Shown: in pieces, positions 9,460-21,547 of the stretch
Position numbering within the stretch: position 1 is the stretch's first letter
Layout of the letters: each line of letters starts with the position of its first letter
Assembly (NCBI GenBank): GCA_022432975.1
Contig: CM039502.1
Span: 20,733,228-20,797,227 of the forward strand
From: Begonia masoniana
Lineage: Eukaryota; Streptophyta; Magnoliopsida; Cucurbitales; Begoniaceae
Direction: 5' to 3'
DNA: 64,000 nucleotides
The notes under the pieces: generated by a model
What the model was told of the DNA's origin: nothing
What the model saw: the letters and a program-made list of their open reading frames with translations, nothing else
Database searches by the model: none
Made by a program: the position numbers and the translations under genes

Positions 9460-12400
9460 AGATTTACTGAAAATGAAATCATTGTGTTGCTGCACTTGCG
9501 AAAGTTCAATAATTTTGATGGAACTTAATTCTAATGACAAACAATTTACTAAAGTTAAAACATGAAATCGTAGTTGGCACTGGAGATATATGTACGATAA
9601 GGTTCGATATCTGTAATCTGAATTTATCTTTCAATTTTTTGCTACCGTAAGATATTACTGACTTGGTCTATGTTTTGTTAGTATTGAAATGATGCATAAT
9701 GAACCTAGAAAACGCAGACTCTTCCTACAGATTAAGAAACAATAATCAGACTACTCTTCCTGATTATTATGAAACAGTTATAAAACTTAATTCACAACCC
9801 TTGAAACAGTTAATATATACCCTCAAATACTCGACATTCTTAATTCTATATGTAGAAAAATAAAACATCAACATGCCCTTGTTACGTTCCTCTCCCTCTC
9901 TGTATTCTGCTTTACCCCTTGAGCTATATGTTCTCTCTTCATATACATCCCACTACCATGCTATCTAACTAATTTGTCCACCTAAGCCAGACTACCGGTC
10001 CGTCCCTTCCAAATCATTCCATACTGTGCCTTTGTAAACAAACTTGTCTTCATGGTCGGAAGTTGGACACTCAATATTCACGTACTATGGGTTTTTCTTA
10101 ATTGTTCTCCATCCCAAACAAAATCAAACAAACTAAGCAAACTGTATGTCTAGATACATTTATCTGTCAAATATGCCAAGGTGGGTCTTGGATGGTTTTT
10201 TCATTCTTTAGGTCCAAATTTTAAGCTCATTGCACACATCAACTCCTTACTTTGGAATCTAGAATCCTTTTTTTATAGCCAAATTGAAAAATTTGCATAC
10301 CCATGAATGTGGTCTCTTTATCTACAGTTCATTCAATAATTTTTCTAGTCGGGATGGATCCTCACACAAGATTGTCTTTGTCTTCACATAGCAGACAGCT
10401 ACACTTCTTTTGCACTACATTCTCCCATCTATCTCACGTTCTCCCTCAGCATATAACCTGCTACCCGATTATTTAAATTTATCCAACTCAACAAGAGAAT
10501 TACTGGTCTACACCTTGTGCATCTTTCCAGTCGGAAGAGGAAGACACACTTGTTAAAAATGTATTCTTACCAAGCGACTAGAATTGTGATTCTATTACAC
10601 TTATCATGGTTTTCAGTTGCTTGATTGGTTCCTTATAATTGAAGGAAAGCTTACCTAATTATTATTTTTTTAAGGTTTATGCTTCATCTCTATTTTTATC
10701 TTAAATCATGATGTGTCGATTATTAGATAATGCAAATACTTCATTAATTGAAAATTAATAATTATTTTCTTTTATCAATTACTAAAAGATACGTAGCAAT
10801 GCATCAAAGATTAATATTATAGTGTAAAACTGGCATTACTGTATTTTTCATATCAACATCATAAGAAATTTATTTTTTATATCAACATTGTTTCTTAGTG
10901 ATATGAAGATGATGCGTTTGTTAAAAAAGTAGCTCTTTAACATAATTATCATTTTATTATGTACCCCAAGGTTGGGAGTTTCATTAAAACAAGCATAAAC
11001 GATGAGTCTACAACTAAATCTTATTGTAAACCTTTTAAGTACTAAAGGCGATTAAGGCACTTAATTCTCATGCGTAAAAATATTATGAAAAAGATGAAAC
11101 AAAGTAATTGTTTATAATTAAGAGTATTTGTAACATTATACAAATTTGATTCTGGTTTAAAATAGCTCCTGTGCTTGACTGCAAAAAGTCTCTTGTTCAG
11201 AATTGAAAATGTATAGTTCATATGTTAATTTTTGCTCTTTTAAGTTTCAAAATTTGTGTGCCGCATTAAAATTGTCTTCCAAAAAAAAAAATGAAGTAAA
11301 GTGAGAAGTTAATTTAATTCAAAATTGAAACTAGTTAACATCAAATTTTCTAATTTTGAAAAACATCATGAAAAGTTTTAATTCTGTATGATTTATTATA
11401 ATTACTTGTTCACAATGAATGAACAACACTTTTGAGTAAGACTATAATATAAAATTAAAATGTATATCTAATTTTCTTAAATTTATAGGTAAAATGTAAT
11501 TTAGATAACATTTGAGATCATTGATAGATTAGCTTTTAAACTAATTTTACGGACAAATTGAATATTTACTTTTCAATTATTAGTGATTTAGACATTGTCA
11601 TCAAATTATTTGTTAAATGCAGAATGTGTACTATATCTTCATTTAATAAGGTGTTTGCACTCGATTTTTGATATTTCTGGCTATTTCTAACTCGATTTTA
11701 ATGTCTATCAATCTCTTATCTAGCGATTTTGAATTCTATAGAGTTCGAATTTAGGTTAGAAATCTTTATAAAGGTTAAAAATCAAGTTAAGTATTTTGTT
11801 AATTGGAAGTTATAGTATTTATGCTAAAAGATAAGACTTGATTTTTTTAAAGTTATAGTTTGATATCTAATCTATGAATGTCGTCACATTCTTGGGTTTA
11901 AATTACTATTTAACTCTTCGTTTGTACTTTTTCATGACAAATAGGAAGTAGGCCTAACTTTTGCCATTCATATTGAGGAAGGGACGATAAATAATATCGA
12001 TGGATCATCTTTGCAGAATTAATGCAGCTTCTTAACAAAAGTACACTAATCTCATTTAGGTGAACAAATTATTTATGGGATAGCCAACTACTGTATATTC
12101 AACTATTCTAAGTTTGACATCGAATATTTTCTGGTTGCAAAGTGACGTCCTAAGGATTCGAACCTTTTTTTATCATTCAAGGCCACAATCCTGATAGCTT
12201 TTATCCCACTTGAATGATATTAACCTCTAATCAAAATGGTTCATTCTGTAGTTCCATATCTTTTAACAGACCTAATTTTTTTTTGGGTAAAAAGGTTAGA
12301 CAGCTATATAATTCTAAATAAATAATAATAATGGGTGAAAATGATACCACGATCACTATCGATGTATGAATGAATACCTCAGCTAATTACACATTTTCTA

Positions 12401-13035
12401 CGTTTAACTAAAACGAGTAGCTAACACAATGGTTGCCGGTTCAAATTCTAAAATAGTTATTTATCTATTGGCACCCCAATCAACTGCTGCGGCCGAGACT
12501 AGTAAAGGTAATTAATATCTTGTTGTGTTGATAAATTAAAGCCATCTAAGAAGACGGGTTGAAGCGTAAGACTAGATAGATGTGTACTTTTTTATTGCCG
12601 ACAACGGTTTTGTTTCGGATCATCTAACTTGATATTAAAATCATTTTTCAAAAACCCTATCCACTTCGGCCTCGCTCCGCCGAATATACATGGAATTTTC
12701 CTCACCTACTTTTTTCCAACATTCTGTTTACTCATGTACATTGACAAAAACAAATAGTTACTTTTACCTCCTTTTCATACATGCGCGGTTATCATTAAAT
12801 TTTGTAACAGGAGGTTCAGCTTATCTTGAATGTATTATTCATTGATAACATACGGCTTGCTGTATGTACTTCTCTCACCTTATAAATACTCAATGTTGGC
12901 CAACTGACTTGGGGATACAGAGGCTATCTACACCCAATCATAGAAAAGCTCAATCTAAATTAGTAAATTATGATGAAGCAAAGTTCAAGTTATGCTCCAA
13001 ATGTGGAGACAACTATTTTATCATTTTATAACGAC
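9460..13035. other. Intron 1 sequence with no recognisable gene or repeat
   Basis: About 3.6 kb, AT-rich, with many stops in all frames and no long open frame. The part around 9880-10500 is richer in pyrimidines on the plus strand and may be an old unidentified insert. No LTR, TIR or exon signature was found. It may hold intronic regulatory sites that I cannot identify by eye. Confidence 0.5.
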
Positions 13036-13040
13036 AAATC

Positions 13041-14064
13041 TGATATGCCAAGAAGAGCTATGACACGATCTCGATCCAAATCCTTGGCCTCGGTAGAGTC
13101 ATCTTCTAACAAGTGTGTTCTTTTGTAAATGAAGATTATTTTGAGAACTTGAGGTGAAAGCCAACCTCCTAAGACATGGGGAAGCTCTTCCATTTGCTAT
13201 ATGAGAGCACTCCTCGGCCACACCAATCAAAAAAGAAGAAATTTGTCTTTCTTGTGACAAATGATGTAATCAAGCATGTCTTTATTTTATTTCAAAACTT
13301 TCGTTTATTTTCTTGTTTTTGTGGCATGTATGAGCTGAACACATCATGGAGGGAAAAAGACTGCATTTGGAAGAGAATAGGGACCACTTGAAAGTGACAA
13401 TTGGAGAGAGAAAATATTTTGCTCCAAATGGCAAAACCAAGTTGTACTCGGCCAAGCCATGTGGCCGAGTACCTCCCATCTTTGACACTCTTCTTTGACT
13501 ATCTTCTAAACTCTAATTTGTAAGAAGATGCATGATATTTAAACCATCCTTAAGGCCTCTCTTCAGCACTTTTGAATTATATTTTACAGAATTATTTTCA
13601 GCTCAAAGAAGCTTCTTCATTTCTTCTCCTCGGTGAGTAATATCCGAGAGTTAAAGTGAACTTCGTGTTTCCATTTTGTAAACCGAAGTGGAAACACCTT
13701 TTTTCAACCTTCATCATTCTTTTCTTAGGTGTGGGTAACCCCCAGCAAGGTTGTAATCTATCCTCATTTGTGCAAGTTGGAGTGCCTTTCTTCCAAAGAA
13801 GAGCCAAACCCGAGAGGTGTTGTTCGTTTCCTCCTCGGACCAGCAAGCAATCCATCGACCGTAACTTTCAACTACCACAAGTTGGCCCTTGAAATTTTAA
13901 GGGAATTTCACATACACATACAGTAAGTTCGTGTTAAAATTTTAGATCATTTGGAGTTGAATTGAAGATTTTATGCACGTTGGAAGTTGAGTATTTCTCA
14001 GCCAAACTCTTATTCAGCCGAGAATAAATTGTGTTGTGTTTGTCTTTTAAGCTGAAGCACGTCA
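13041..14064 (+). repeat. 5' LTR of the gypsy element
   Basis: About 1.02 kb, closely matching 21548-22577 with scattered substitutions and small indels. The primer-binding site TGGTATCAGGGC starts three bases past its end, at 14067. Confidence 0.9.
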
Positions 14065-14133
14065 TTTGGTATCAGGGCTTTGCTCTTTCCTCGGTGTTTT
14101 TGCTGTGTTTTTGGTGTATTTTGATTGGCTAAA

Positions 14134-14789
14134 ATGATGACAAGAAGTGGAGCCAACAATCCTCAAAACCGAGACGCTAGTAACCAAGCAACTGGAGCAT
14201 CAAACCCAAAGGAGGGTGAATCTAATTTGCAAGGGCAACTAGACGACTTGAACCAAAAAATGGACAATATTAATCAGTGGATTATAGAGATGAGGACTCA
14301 ACAAGAGAGAGCTTTTCAAACCCCCTTGCCTAGAAGGCAGGGAACCGCAAGGAGGAGAGTCCAACAATCCAAGGAAGAGGATGAATCCGAGCATGAGGAA
14401 TTTGATAGCCATCATGCAAGGCACGACCCTAAGGATGAGTTTAAACATGTCAAGGCATCAATCCCCTATTTTAATGGCTCATGCAATGGAGATACATTTT
14501 TGGATTGGTTAGACAAAATAGATAAGCTCTTTAAATGTTCTGACTACTCAAAAAATGTGAAGATTCAATTAGTGTCATTAGAACTAACCGGTTATGCAAG
14601 CTTGTGGTGAGAGAACTTAAAAGCCCAAAGGAGGGGTAAGAATGAAGAGCCTATCATGACTTGAAGGGTCATAAAGTCCGTAATGAGAAGAAGGTTCGTA
14701 CCTAGCCACTACAAGCAAGAGTTGTTCTTGCAAATGCAAAACTCGAGGCAAGAATCACAATCGGTGGAGGAGTATTTGACCGAGTTTGA
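14134..14789 (+). pseudogene. Gypsy gag, N-terminal part
   Basis: Starts at ATG 14134 (MMTRSGANNPQ). It has a charged N-terminus with a short coiled-coil-like QGQLDDLNQKMDNINQWI segment, then the capsid core PYFNGSCNGDTFLDWLDKID. An in-frame TGA occurs right after GYASLW (14608-14610), and a second frame carries on with RRRFVPSHYKQELFLQMQ and SVEEYLTEFD. The copia element at 14790 breaks it inside this retrotransposon gag (Retrotrans_gag) domain. Confidence 0.85.
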
Positions 14790-15057
14790 TGTTAGAATTT
14801 GGTGTGACCCGAATTCTAGTTGGGCCAGGTTGGGCCCGTATATCAATTTTAAGGTTTTACATTTTCTCTATATATTGATGTTTGAGTCGCAAAACTCATT
14901 GTACCGAATTTGATATTAGTGATTCTCTCCTCTGCCCGTGGTTTTTTCCCTTTCTAGGGTTTCCACGTAAAATTCGGTGTCTATTATTTTCTCATTTTTC
15001 TTTTTCGGTATTTTCTGATCGTTTGTTACATGTGGATTAGGGCGTCTAATCCTAACA
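14790..15057 (+). repeat. 5' LTR of the nested gag-only copia
   Basis: 268 bp with CTATATATTG as a probable TATA element and a primer-binding site right after it (TGGTATCAGAG from 15060). The same LTR family, decayed, occurs as a solo LTR at 49858-50075. Confidence 0.93.
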
Positions 15058-15694
15058 ACTGGTATCAGAGCTTAAGGTTGAAGTAGTTTTCAGAAAATCA
15101 GGGTTTGATTCTTCGAAGGGTATCGATCGATTTCAGGTTTGTAATTTCGGTAAGTGAAATTGTAATTTTTGGGAGAAAAAGTCACATTTGGAGGAAATAA
15201 AAAAAAAAAAGAAAAAGGAAATTAGAAATAGAAAAGAAATTTTAATTTCTTTCTTATTGCCTGCGTGAAGAAAACAGAAAGAAGTCTGTTGTTCTTCTTC
15301 GACAGAGAAGAACCGAGGAGAGCGCCGCTTGAGCCTGCAGAACTGCAGCGCGAAAAGCCGATCGCCGCCCGCCGTCGTGGAAACTCGAGAGCAGAACCCG
15401 CCTGAAGCCTGAGTCGCGAAGCAACAGAGGAGAAACGTCGACCGTCGAGACCCGCCTCTCCGAGCCCAGCTTCCCGCCGTCGAGGCGTTTTCGCAGAACC
15501 CACCGCCATAGAATCGCCGATTCTGCCAGTGATAGCCGAGCAGCCCCTGTTTGTCGCTGCCAGAGATCGCCCCTGTTCGTCGCTGCAGTGATCGCCGAGC
15601 AGTATTGTTGGGTTGAGATATTTGATTTTCAATTCCAAAATTGAAAACTTTATTTGTTTTTCAATATTGGAAATCTTTGGATTTTGTCGGAGGA
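15058..15694 (+). other. Leader of the gag-only copia with a GC-rich insert
   Basis: Between the primer site and the gag start. The first and last parts are AT-rich, but 15300-15600 is GC-rich and includes a near-direct repeat of CCCCTGTTYGTCGCTGC (about 15545-15590). The open frame on the minus strand across it shows no domain. It could be an untranslated leader or a captured host fragment. Confidence 0.5.
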
Positions 15695-16468
15695 ATGTCA
15701 GGCGAAGATAGCACAGAATACATTGTTGGAAAATTCGATGGGACGGATTTTACATTCTGGAAAATGCAAATCAAAGATTACTTGTACGGGAAAGATCTTC
15801 AACTTCCATTGAGTACAAAACCAGAAAAGATGGAAGACGTTGAATGGAATCACCTTGACAGAAAAGTTTTGGGAGTCGTCAGATTGACGCTGACTAAAAG
15901 CGTTGCTCACAACGTGGCGAAGGAGAAAACTACAGCGAGTCTGATGAAGGCTCTATTTGATATGTATGAAAAACCGTCTACGAATAATAAGGTATTTCTT
16001 ATGAAGAAGCTCTTTAGTCTGAAGATGATTGATGGAACTTCTGTCGCAGCGTATCTGATTGAGTTCAATACTATTGTGAATCAATTGCTATATGTGGATA
16101 TTGATTTTGAGGATGAAGTTCGTGGCCTAATTTTGTTGGCGTCTCGATCGAATAGTTGGGAGCCTATGAGAGCAGCAGTTAGTAACTCAGTTGGAAGTGC
16201 TAAACTGGTATTCACCGATGTGAGGGATCGTATTCTTGTCGAGGAGGTTCGTAAAATTGATTATGGTGAAACATCGACAGGTTCAGCTCTGAATGTTGAA
16301 AATAGGGGCAGAAATCAAAGTAAAGGTCCGGGCAATAGAAATCGAAGTCAGAGGAAGTCTGGAAAACACGTCAACTTTGAATGTTATCATTGTGGCAAGA
16401 AAGGACACATAAAGAGATTTTGTCACAAGTTTCTTCGGGAGAATCTGAATGTCAAAGGAAAGGAATAG
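15695..16468 (+). CDS. Copia Gag polyprotein part with CCHC zinc knuckle
   Basis: Intact 257-codon frame from ATG 15695 (MSGEDSTEYIVGKFDGTDF). It has the plant copia gag layout: an N-terminal GxNFxxWK-like segment (here DGTDFTFWKMQIKDYL), the UBN2 helical capsid region to about residue 190, a basic RG/N-rich stretch, and the nucleic-acid-binding knuckle CYHCGKKGHIKRFC near residues 228-241. It ends with a TAG stop directly before the protease region. Gag forms the virus-like particle and binds the element RNA. Having an open gag while pol is missing suggests that gag, or particle entry by the RNA, was what selection kept. I chose this ATG because the frame upstream has no other. Confidence 0.9.
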   Translation: MSGEDSTEYIVGKFDGTDFTFWKMQIKDYLYGKDLQLPLSTKPEKMEDVEWNHLDRKVLGVVRLTLTKSVAHNVAKEKTTASLMKALFDMYEKPSTNNKVFLMKKLFSLKMIDGTSVAAYLIEFNTIVNQLLYVDIDFEDEVRGLILLASRSNSWEPMRAAVSNSVGSAKLVFTDVRDRILVEEVRKIDYGETSTGSALNVENRGRNQSKGPGNRNRSQRKSGKHVNFECYHCGKKGHIKRFCHKFLRENLNVKGKE

Positions 16469-17158
16469 ATGTTCGAAGAGGGTGACACAAATGAGGAGGC
16501 AGATACAGCCACCGAGGAGTCCTTTAGTGTGTACAACGAGGATGTTGTAAATTCTGATTGCCAAGATACGAGTTGGGTGATCAATAGTGGCGCTTCAATA
16601 CATGCTACTTCGCAGAGAAATTTCTTTAGATCCTACACTTCGGGTGACTTTGGAAGTGTGAGGATGAGAAATGGTGGCGTTGCAAAAGCTATTGGTATGT
16701 GAGATGTGCGTTTGGAGACCAACATAGGCAACACCTTGGTTTTGAGAGGTGTGAAGCACATCTCTGACATCCGCAAGAATTTGGTCTCGACTGGCAAGCT
16801 CGACGATGAAGGGTTTGGCAACACTTTTCGTGATGGAAAATGGAAGCTTACCAGAGGTTCATTGATTGTGGCGAGAGGAGAAAAATGTTCCTCATTATAT
16901 GTGATGCACGCGAAGATCACGGATTCAACAATCAATGTGGTGGATAATAAGGCTGCAAAGTTTGTGAATTCACCTTCTAGGAGAAAGGTTGAGAAGACTT
17001 GGAAGAAGTCAGGTTCTCAGGTGAAGTTCAGGTTGGGATCTGAGGGTACATCAGAGCCGGTGAGTCAGCCTATTACGGATGTTCAGTCATCAGGTTCAGT
17101 TTCACGTGGAAGGTTAAAACTCCGGAACGATATGATGAAACTATGGGTTATGCATTGA
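16469..17158 (+). pseudogene. Protease remnant and pol linker of the gag-only copia
   Basis: Follows gag in the same frame after its stop. The protease core reads TSWVINSGASIHATSQ where copia proteases have DSGAS, so the catalytic Asp is replaced by Asn. A stop follows AIGM, and the next frame continues with LRGVKHISDIRKNLVSTGKL, the normal downstream protease/GAG-pre text. After NVVDNKAAKFV it changes abruptly to SEPVSQPITDVQSSGSVSRG, which resembles the linker before the copia RT. The whole integrase is thus skipped, and RT and RNase H are missing too. Confidence 0.75.
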
Positions 17159-17508
17159 ATGTGTTTGAGGTTAACGATTCCTGTGTGGAGTCTTCAACAT
17201 GTTCAGAGGCAGTTCGTTGCGACAACATAGTTCAGTGATACCATGGAGGAGGAGATGCAATTTCTTCTCAAGTAAGTCTCTCAAGTTTAAGCGGGGCTTA
17301 AACTTGAACGGTATTGGATGCTGAGTTGGCCCATCTGGGGCCTTTGTGGTAGAGGAGCTTGTTTTTAATGGAGTTTGCATATTTGTTTCCTTGCATCGGA
17401 ATTTCGTTCAAGGTGGAGATTGTCAGAGTTCAGTGTTCTGGATTCGATTTGGGTTGGGCCGAGTAGCCCGTTGGATCTCTCATGAGGAATTCGTGTCAAG
17501 GTGGAGTT

Positions 17509-17776
17509 TGTTAGAATTTGGTGTGACCCGAATTCTAGTTGGGCCGGGTTGGGCCCGTATATCAATTTTAGGGTTTTACATTTTCTCTATATATTGATGT
17601 TTGAGTCGCAAAACTCATTGTACCAAATTTGATATCAGTGATTCTCTCCTCTGCCTGTGATTTTTTCCCTTTCTAGGGTTTCCACGTAAAATTCGGTGTC
17701 CATTATTTTCTCGTTTTTCTTTTTCGGTATTTTCTGATCGTTCGTTACAGGTGGATTAGGGCGTCTAATCCTAATA
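17509..17776 (+). repeat. 3' LTR of the nested gag-only copia
   Basis: Matches 14790-15057 at about 96% by eye. Preceded by the purine-rich AAGGTGGAGTT, a likely polypurine tract. Confidence 0.92.
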
Positions 17777-18625
17777 TTTGAGACCCTCAAAATTATGAGT
17801 GGTCTAGAGGAGCCCAAGGAGCAAGTTATAGCTCGGTTCATTAGAGGGTTGAATAAGGAGATTGGAGATGTTATTGAGCTCCAAAGTTTTGATACAATAG
17901 ATGTGGTAATTTAACGTGCCATGAAAGTGGAAAGGCAAGTAAGGAGAAGGGGTAAAGGAGTTAGTAATATGTTTCCTCCCAAAACCGAGAACTCTTACAA
18001 GCCACCCCTTAAGGTGGTAGAGGAGAAACCAAGTATAAGGAGCTGGCCTACAAAAGGTATGGAAGATAAGAAGATGGATGACCCCACTCAACCAAGGGCA
18101 AGAGGGATTAAGTGTTTTAAGTGTCTTGGCTTAGGGCACATTACTTCTCAATGTCCCAAGAGAAGAGTGATGGTCCTTAGAGAGAGCATCGGGAAAATAG
18201 TAAATAAAGATGAACAAGAGGAAGGTTCTAGTGAGGACCTTGGAAGTAAAGATGAGATTTTTCATGCACAAGAAGTGCTGCTCTTGATGGTTATTCGCAA
18301 AACCCTCATATCGAAAGCCAATGAGTATGATTGTCAAAGGGAGAATATTTTCTGTAGTCGATACTTGATCAAAGAGAAAGTTTGCTCTCTCATCATCGAT
18401 GAATAAAGTTGCACCAATGTAACTTCTCTTGAATTAGTGGACAAGCTTGGATTGGAGACCACTACACATCTGAACCCCTACAAGTTAAGGTGGCTAAATG
18501 ATCGAGATGACGTCAAAGTTTCCAAACAAATGTGCATAGAATTTACCATTGGAGGTTATAAAAAGAAGATATTTTATGATGTGGTACCGATGAGTGCTAG
18601 CCACCTGTTGCTAGGGAGGTATTAA
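17777..18625 (+). pseudogene. Gypsy gag C-terminus, zinc knuckle and protease
   Basis: Resumes the gag domain (LEEPKEQVIARFIRGLN), then a CCHC knuckle CFKCLGLGHITSQC, then an aspartic-protease region with IIDE and a stop where D-(S/T)-G is expected, SCTNVTSLELVDKLGL, and SASHLLLGRY. The retropepsin-like protease cuts the polyprotein; here its active site is destroyed by a stop and an altered base. Frame breaks occur at about 17914 and 18404. Confidence 0.85.
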
Positions 18626-18639
18626 CAATATGATTGGAA

Positions 18640-20240
18640 GGTGTCCTATGATGGATACTCCAATTATTATTCATTCAAGTTCAAGGAAAAAGTAATCAAG
18701 TTGGCGCCACTCAAACCGGAGCGAGTGGCTAAGGATGAAGAGTTGAGGAAGGAAGGTAGGTCGAAGTCCACTCTTTTCATGTCAAATAATGAGTTGAGAA
18801 AATCTCTTCTAAATGGAGAACTTATTATTTTGTTGATGTTTCGAGGAAGGTTGAAGAATTGGGAGAAATTATGAGGAATGTTTGAGCACTCTTGAATGAA
18901 TACCAAGATGTGTTCCTAGAGTAGTTACCTCAAAGATTACCACCCCTTAGAGGTATTGAGCACCAAATTGACTTACAATCGAGAATAGTGCTACCAAATC
19001 GACCCGCGTACAGAATGAATCCGGAGGAGGCTAAAGAACTACACAAATAAGTGCAAGAGCTGCTTGAGAAGATCTGGGAATCCATGAGCCCATGTGTGGT
19101 TCCTACATTATTGGTTGTAAAGAAGGATGAGATTATGAGGATGAGACTATGAGGATGTGTGTGGATAGCCGAGCCATAAATCAAATCATGATCAAGTATA
19201 GGTTTTTTATTCCTAGACTTGAGGACATGTTGGACGAGCTTAGTGATGCTTCCATATTCTCCAAAGTAGTCTTGAAGAGTGACTACCTTCAAATTAGAAT
19301 GAAAAAAGGGAGATGAATGGAAGACGGCCTTCAAAACTAAGTATGGACTCTACAAATGATTAGTGATGTCTTTTTGGCCTTTCTAATGCCTCTAGCACTT
19401 TCGTAAGACTTGTGCATTTTGAGCTTAAAGATTTCTTAGAGAAATTCATAGTAGTTTATTTTGATGACATTTTGATATATAGTATGGATCTTGATTCACA
19501 TTTGGGGCATCTTAGACTATTGTTTGATACTCTTCGGGATGCTAAATTGTTTGGGAACCTCACGAAGTATTCTTTTATGCAAGAGAAGATTCATTTCCTT
19601 GGGTTCATTATTACCAAGGAGGGTATGGAAGTGGATGAAGTAAAAATTGAAGCAATAAAAGATTGGCTAATCTCAAAGGGAATTTCGGAGGTAAGGAACT
19701 TTCATGGGCTAACTTCATTTTATAGGAGGTTCATCAAAGATTTTAGTTCCATTGTGTCTCCTTTGACCGATTGCACTAAGAAAGGAAAAGAATTTCGTTA
19801 GACTCAAATTTGTCAACAAAGTTTTGAGTTAATCAAAGAGAAACTATGTCAAGCACCTATCCTTATTCTTCTTGATTTCAACAAAGTTTTTAAGGTAGAG
19901 TGTGATGCTTTTGGTATAGGGATTGAGACTTTACTTATGCAAGAGGGCAAACCACTTGCCTATTTTAGTGAGAAGCTCAAGGGGGTCACTTTGAACAACT
20001 CAACGTATGACAAAAAATTTTTAGCGTTTATTCGAGCACTTGAAGTTTGACAACATTATCTACTTCCAACTGACTTTATTATTCACACCGACCACAAAAC
20101 TCTTAAGCACATCAAGAGCCAAGGCAAATTTATTAGAAGACATGCCAAGTGGGTGAAATTTCTCGAGCGTTACTCTTATATTATCAAATACAAAAAGGGG
20201 GAAACCAACGTTGTGGCCAAGCACTCTCTAGAAAGTATGT
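18640..20240 (+). pseudogene. Gypsy reverse transcriptase and RNase H
   Basis: RT motifs appear in several frames: HQIDLQ, RMNPEEAKELHK, RMCVDSRAINQIMIKYR, then the catalytic VYFDDILIYS (about 19455) and FLGFIITKEGMEVDEVKIEA, FYRRFIKDFSSI. RNase H follows with [28 protein letters not shown] and [22 protein letters not shown] copies the element RNA and RNase H degrades the template. At least five stops or shifts (for example near 19312, 19353, 19801 and 20049) rule out a working enzyme. The DD of the YFDD box is still present. Confidence 0.88.
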
Positions 20241-21545
20241 ACTTCTAGCCGAATTGAATACTGAATTTTTGGGATTTGAATGGATTAAAGGAGCTTATGA
20301 AGGAGACCAAAACTTTGGTCATTGGTTTGAATTGAGTAAAGATAAGGCCGATTGTGGTTACTACTTAGTGGATGGATACCTCTTCAAAGGAGGGAAATTA
20401 TACATTCATTGTGGGGGAATCCGGGAGTCCTTAATTAAGAAGGCTCATGGGGGAGGCCTAGCAAACCATTTTAGGGAGAAGAAAACTTTGGAAGCTATTA
20501 AAGAACACTTCTATTGGCCGCACTTATTTAGAGATGTACATAAGGTGATGGAGAAATGCATAGTGTGTAAGAATTTTGAGAGCTGAGTTCTTCCTCAAGG
20601 ACTCTACTTACCTCTACCGATTCCAAGTCATCCTAGGTGGAGGTGGTATGAATTTCGTTTTGGGGCTCCTTCGCACATCTAGATCAAAGGAATAGATTAT
20701 GATGGTGGTGGACCGGTTCTCTAAGATGACTCATTTTATAGTTTGCTCGAAGACGGATGACTCTAGGTATATAGCCGATCTATTCTTCAAGGAAGTGGTG
20801 CGTATGCATGGTATACCGAAGTCCATCGTGTCGGATAGAGACACCAAATTCTTGAGTACTTTTTGAAAAACTTTGTGGGGGGGGGGGGGGGGGGGGGAAT
20901 TGGGCACCAAACTACTATTTATTACTTATTTTCACCCTCAAACTGACGGGCAAACCGAATTAGTGAATCGACCAATGGGTGCCTTATTAAGAAGCATAGT
21001 AGGCAATAAATTTTTTGATTGGGACTTACAACTCATTTACATTGAATTTGCCTACAATCGGAGTGTGCACAATTCCACTCAAATTTGAGGTGGTGTACAG
21101 TTTTAACTCCCTCACTCCATTAGACCTTATACCATTGCCCACAGAAGACATGATCAACCCTAGTAGAGCTAGCAAAGCCGAATAAGTGAAAACCTTGCAT
21201 GAGAAGATTAGTAAGAATATTCAAAGGAAGAATGAGGCCTACGCCAAACACGCTAACCATGGTAGGAAAGAAGTCATCTTCAAGGAGGGTGATCTAGTTT
21301 GGCTCCATTTGAGAAAGGAGATGTTTTCTAAGCAAAGGAAATCCAAGCTTCTTCATAGAGCAGATGAACCATTTAAAATATTGGAGAAAATCAACAACAA
21401 CGCCTACAAGCTCGAATTGTTGAGAGAATACGGGGTGTCCGCCACGTTTAATGTGCAAGACCTATTCCCGTACATTGGAGAAGAGGCCGAATTAGAAGAA
21501 GAGACACATTCGAATTTGAGGTCAAATCCTCAATCACCCGGGTAG
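20241..21545 (+). pseudogene. Gypsy integrase
   Basis: Contains the HHCC zinc-binding region (KKAHGGGLANHF ... FYWPHLFRDVHKVMEKC IVCK), a damaged core with [12 protein letters not shown] and [12 protein letters not shown], then HPQTDGQTELVNRPMGALLR and the C-terminal GDLVWLHLRKE ... ATFNVQDLFPY module. The core is shifted around 20600-20900, where a 21-base G run (20877-20897) sits inside the DDE region. The frame ends with TAG at 21543, five bases before the 3' LTR. Confidence 0.87.
20877..20897 (+). repeat. Poly-G tract, 21 bases
   Basis: A run of 21 G inside the integrase pseudogene, where a functional frame would encode a short Gly-containing segment. It probably arose by slippage. Such a tract can form a G-quadruplex and is also a common assembly weak point. 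Confidence 0.9.
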
Positions 21546-21547
21546 AA

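Larger units (their letters stand above)
14790..17776 (+). mobile_element. Gag-only Ty1/copia element nested in the gypsy gag
   Basis: Two 268-bp LTRs (14790-15057, 17509-17776) start TGTTAGAATTTGG and end TCCTAAYA, with target duplication TTTGA (14785-14789, 17777-17781). By eye they differ at about 11 of 268 sites, nearly all transitions. A clear primer site ACTGGTATCAGAGCTT follows the 5' LTR. The only long ORF is gag; after it come a protease remnant and a short piece of the integrase-RT linker, with no integrase, RT or RNase H. It would therefore depend on proteins supplied by another copia. Removing it restores the gypsy gag reading (EEYLTEFD, then ETLKI). Confidence 0.92.

Noticed and set aside
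15222..15638. 138-codon minus-strand frame in the gag-only copia leader
   Set aside because: Lies in a GC-rich leader, antisense, without homology signs; a shadow frame.
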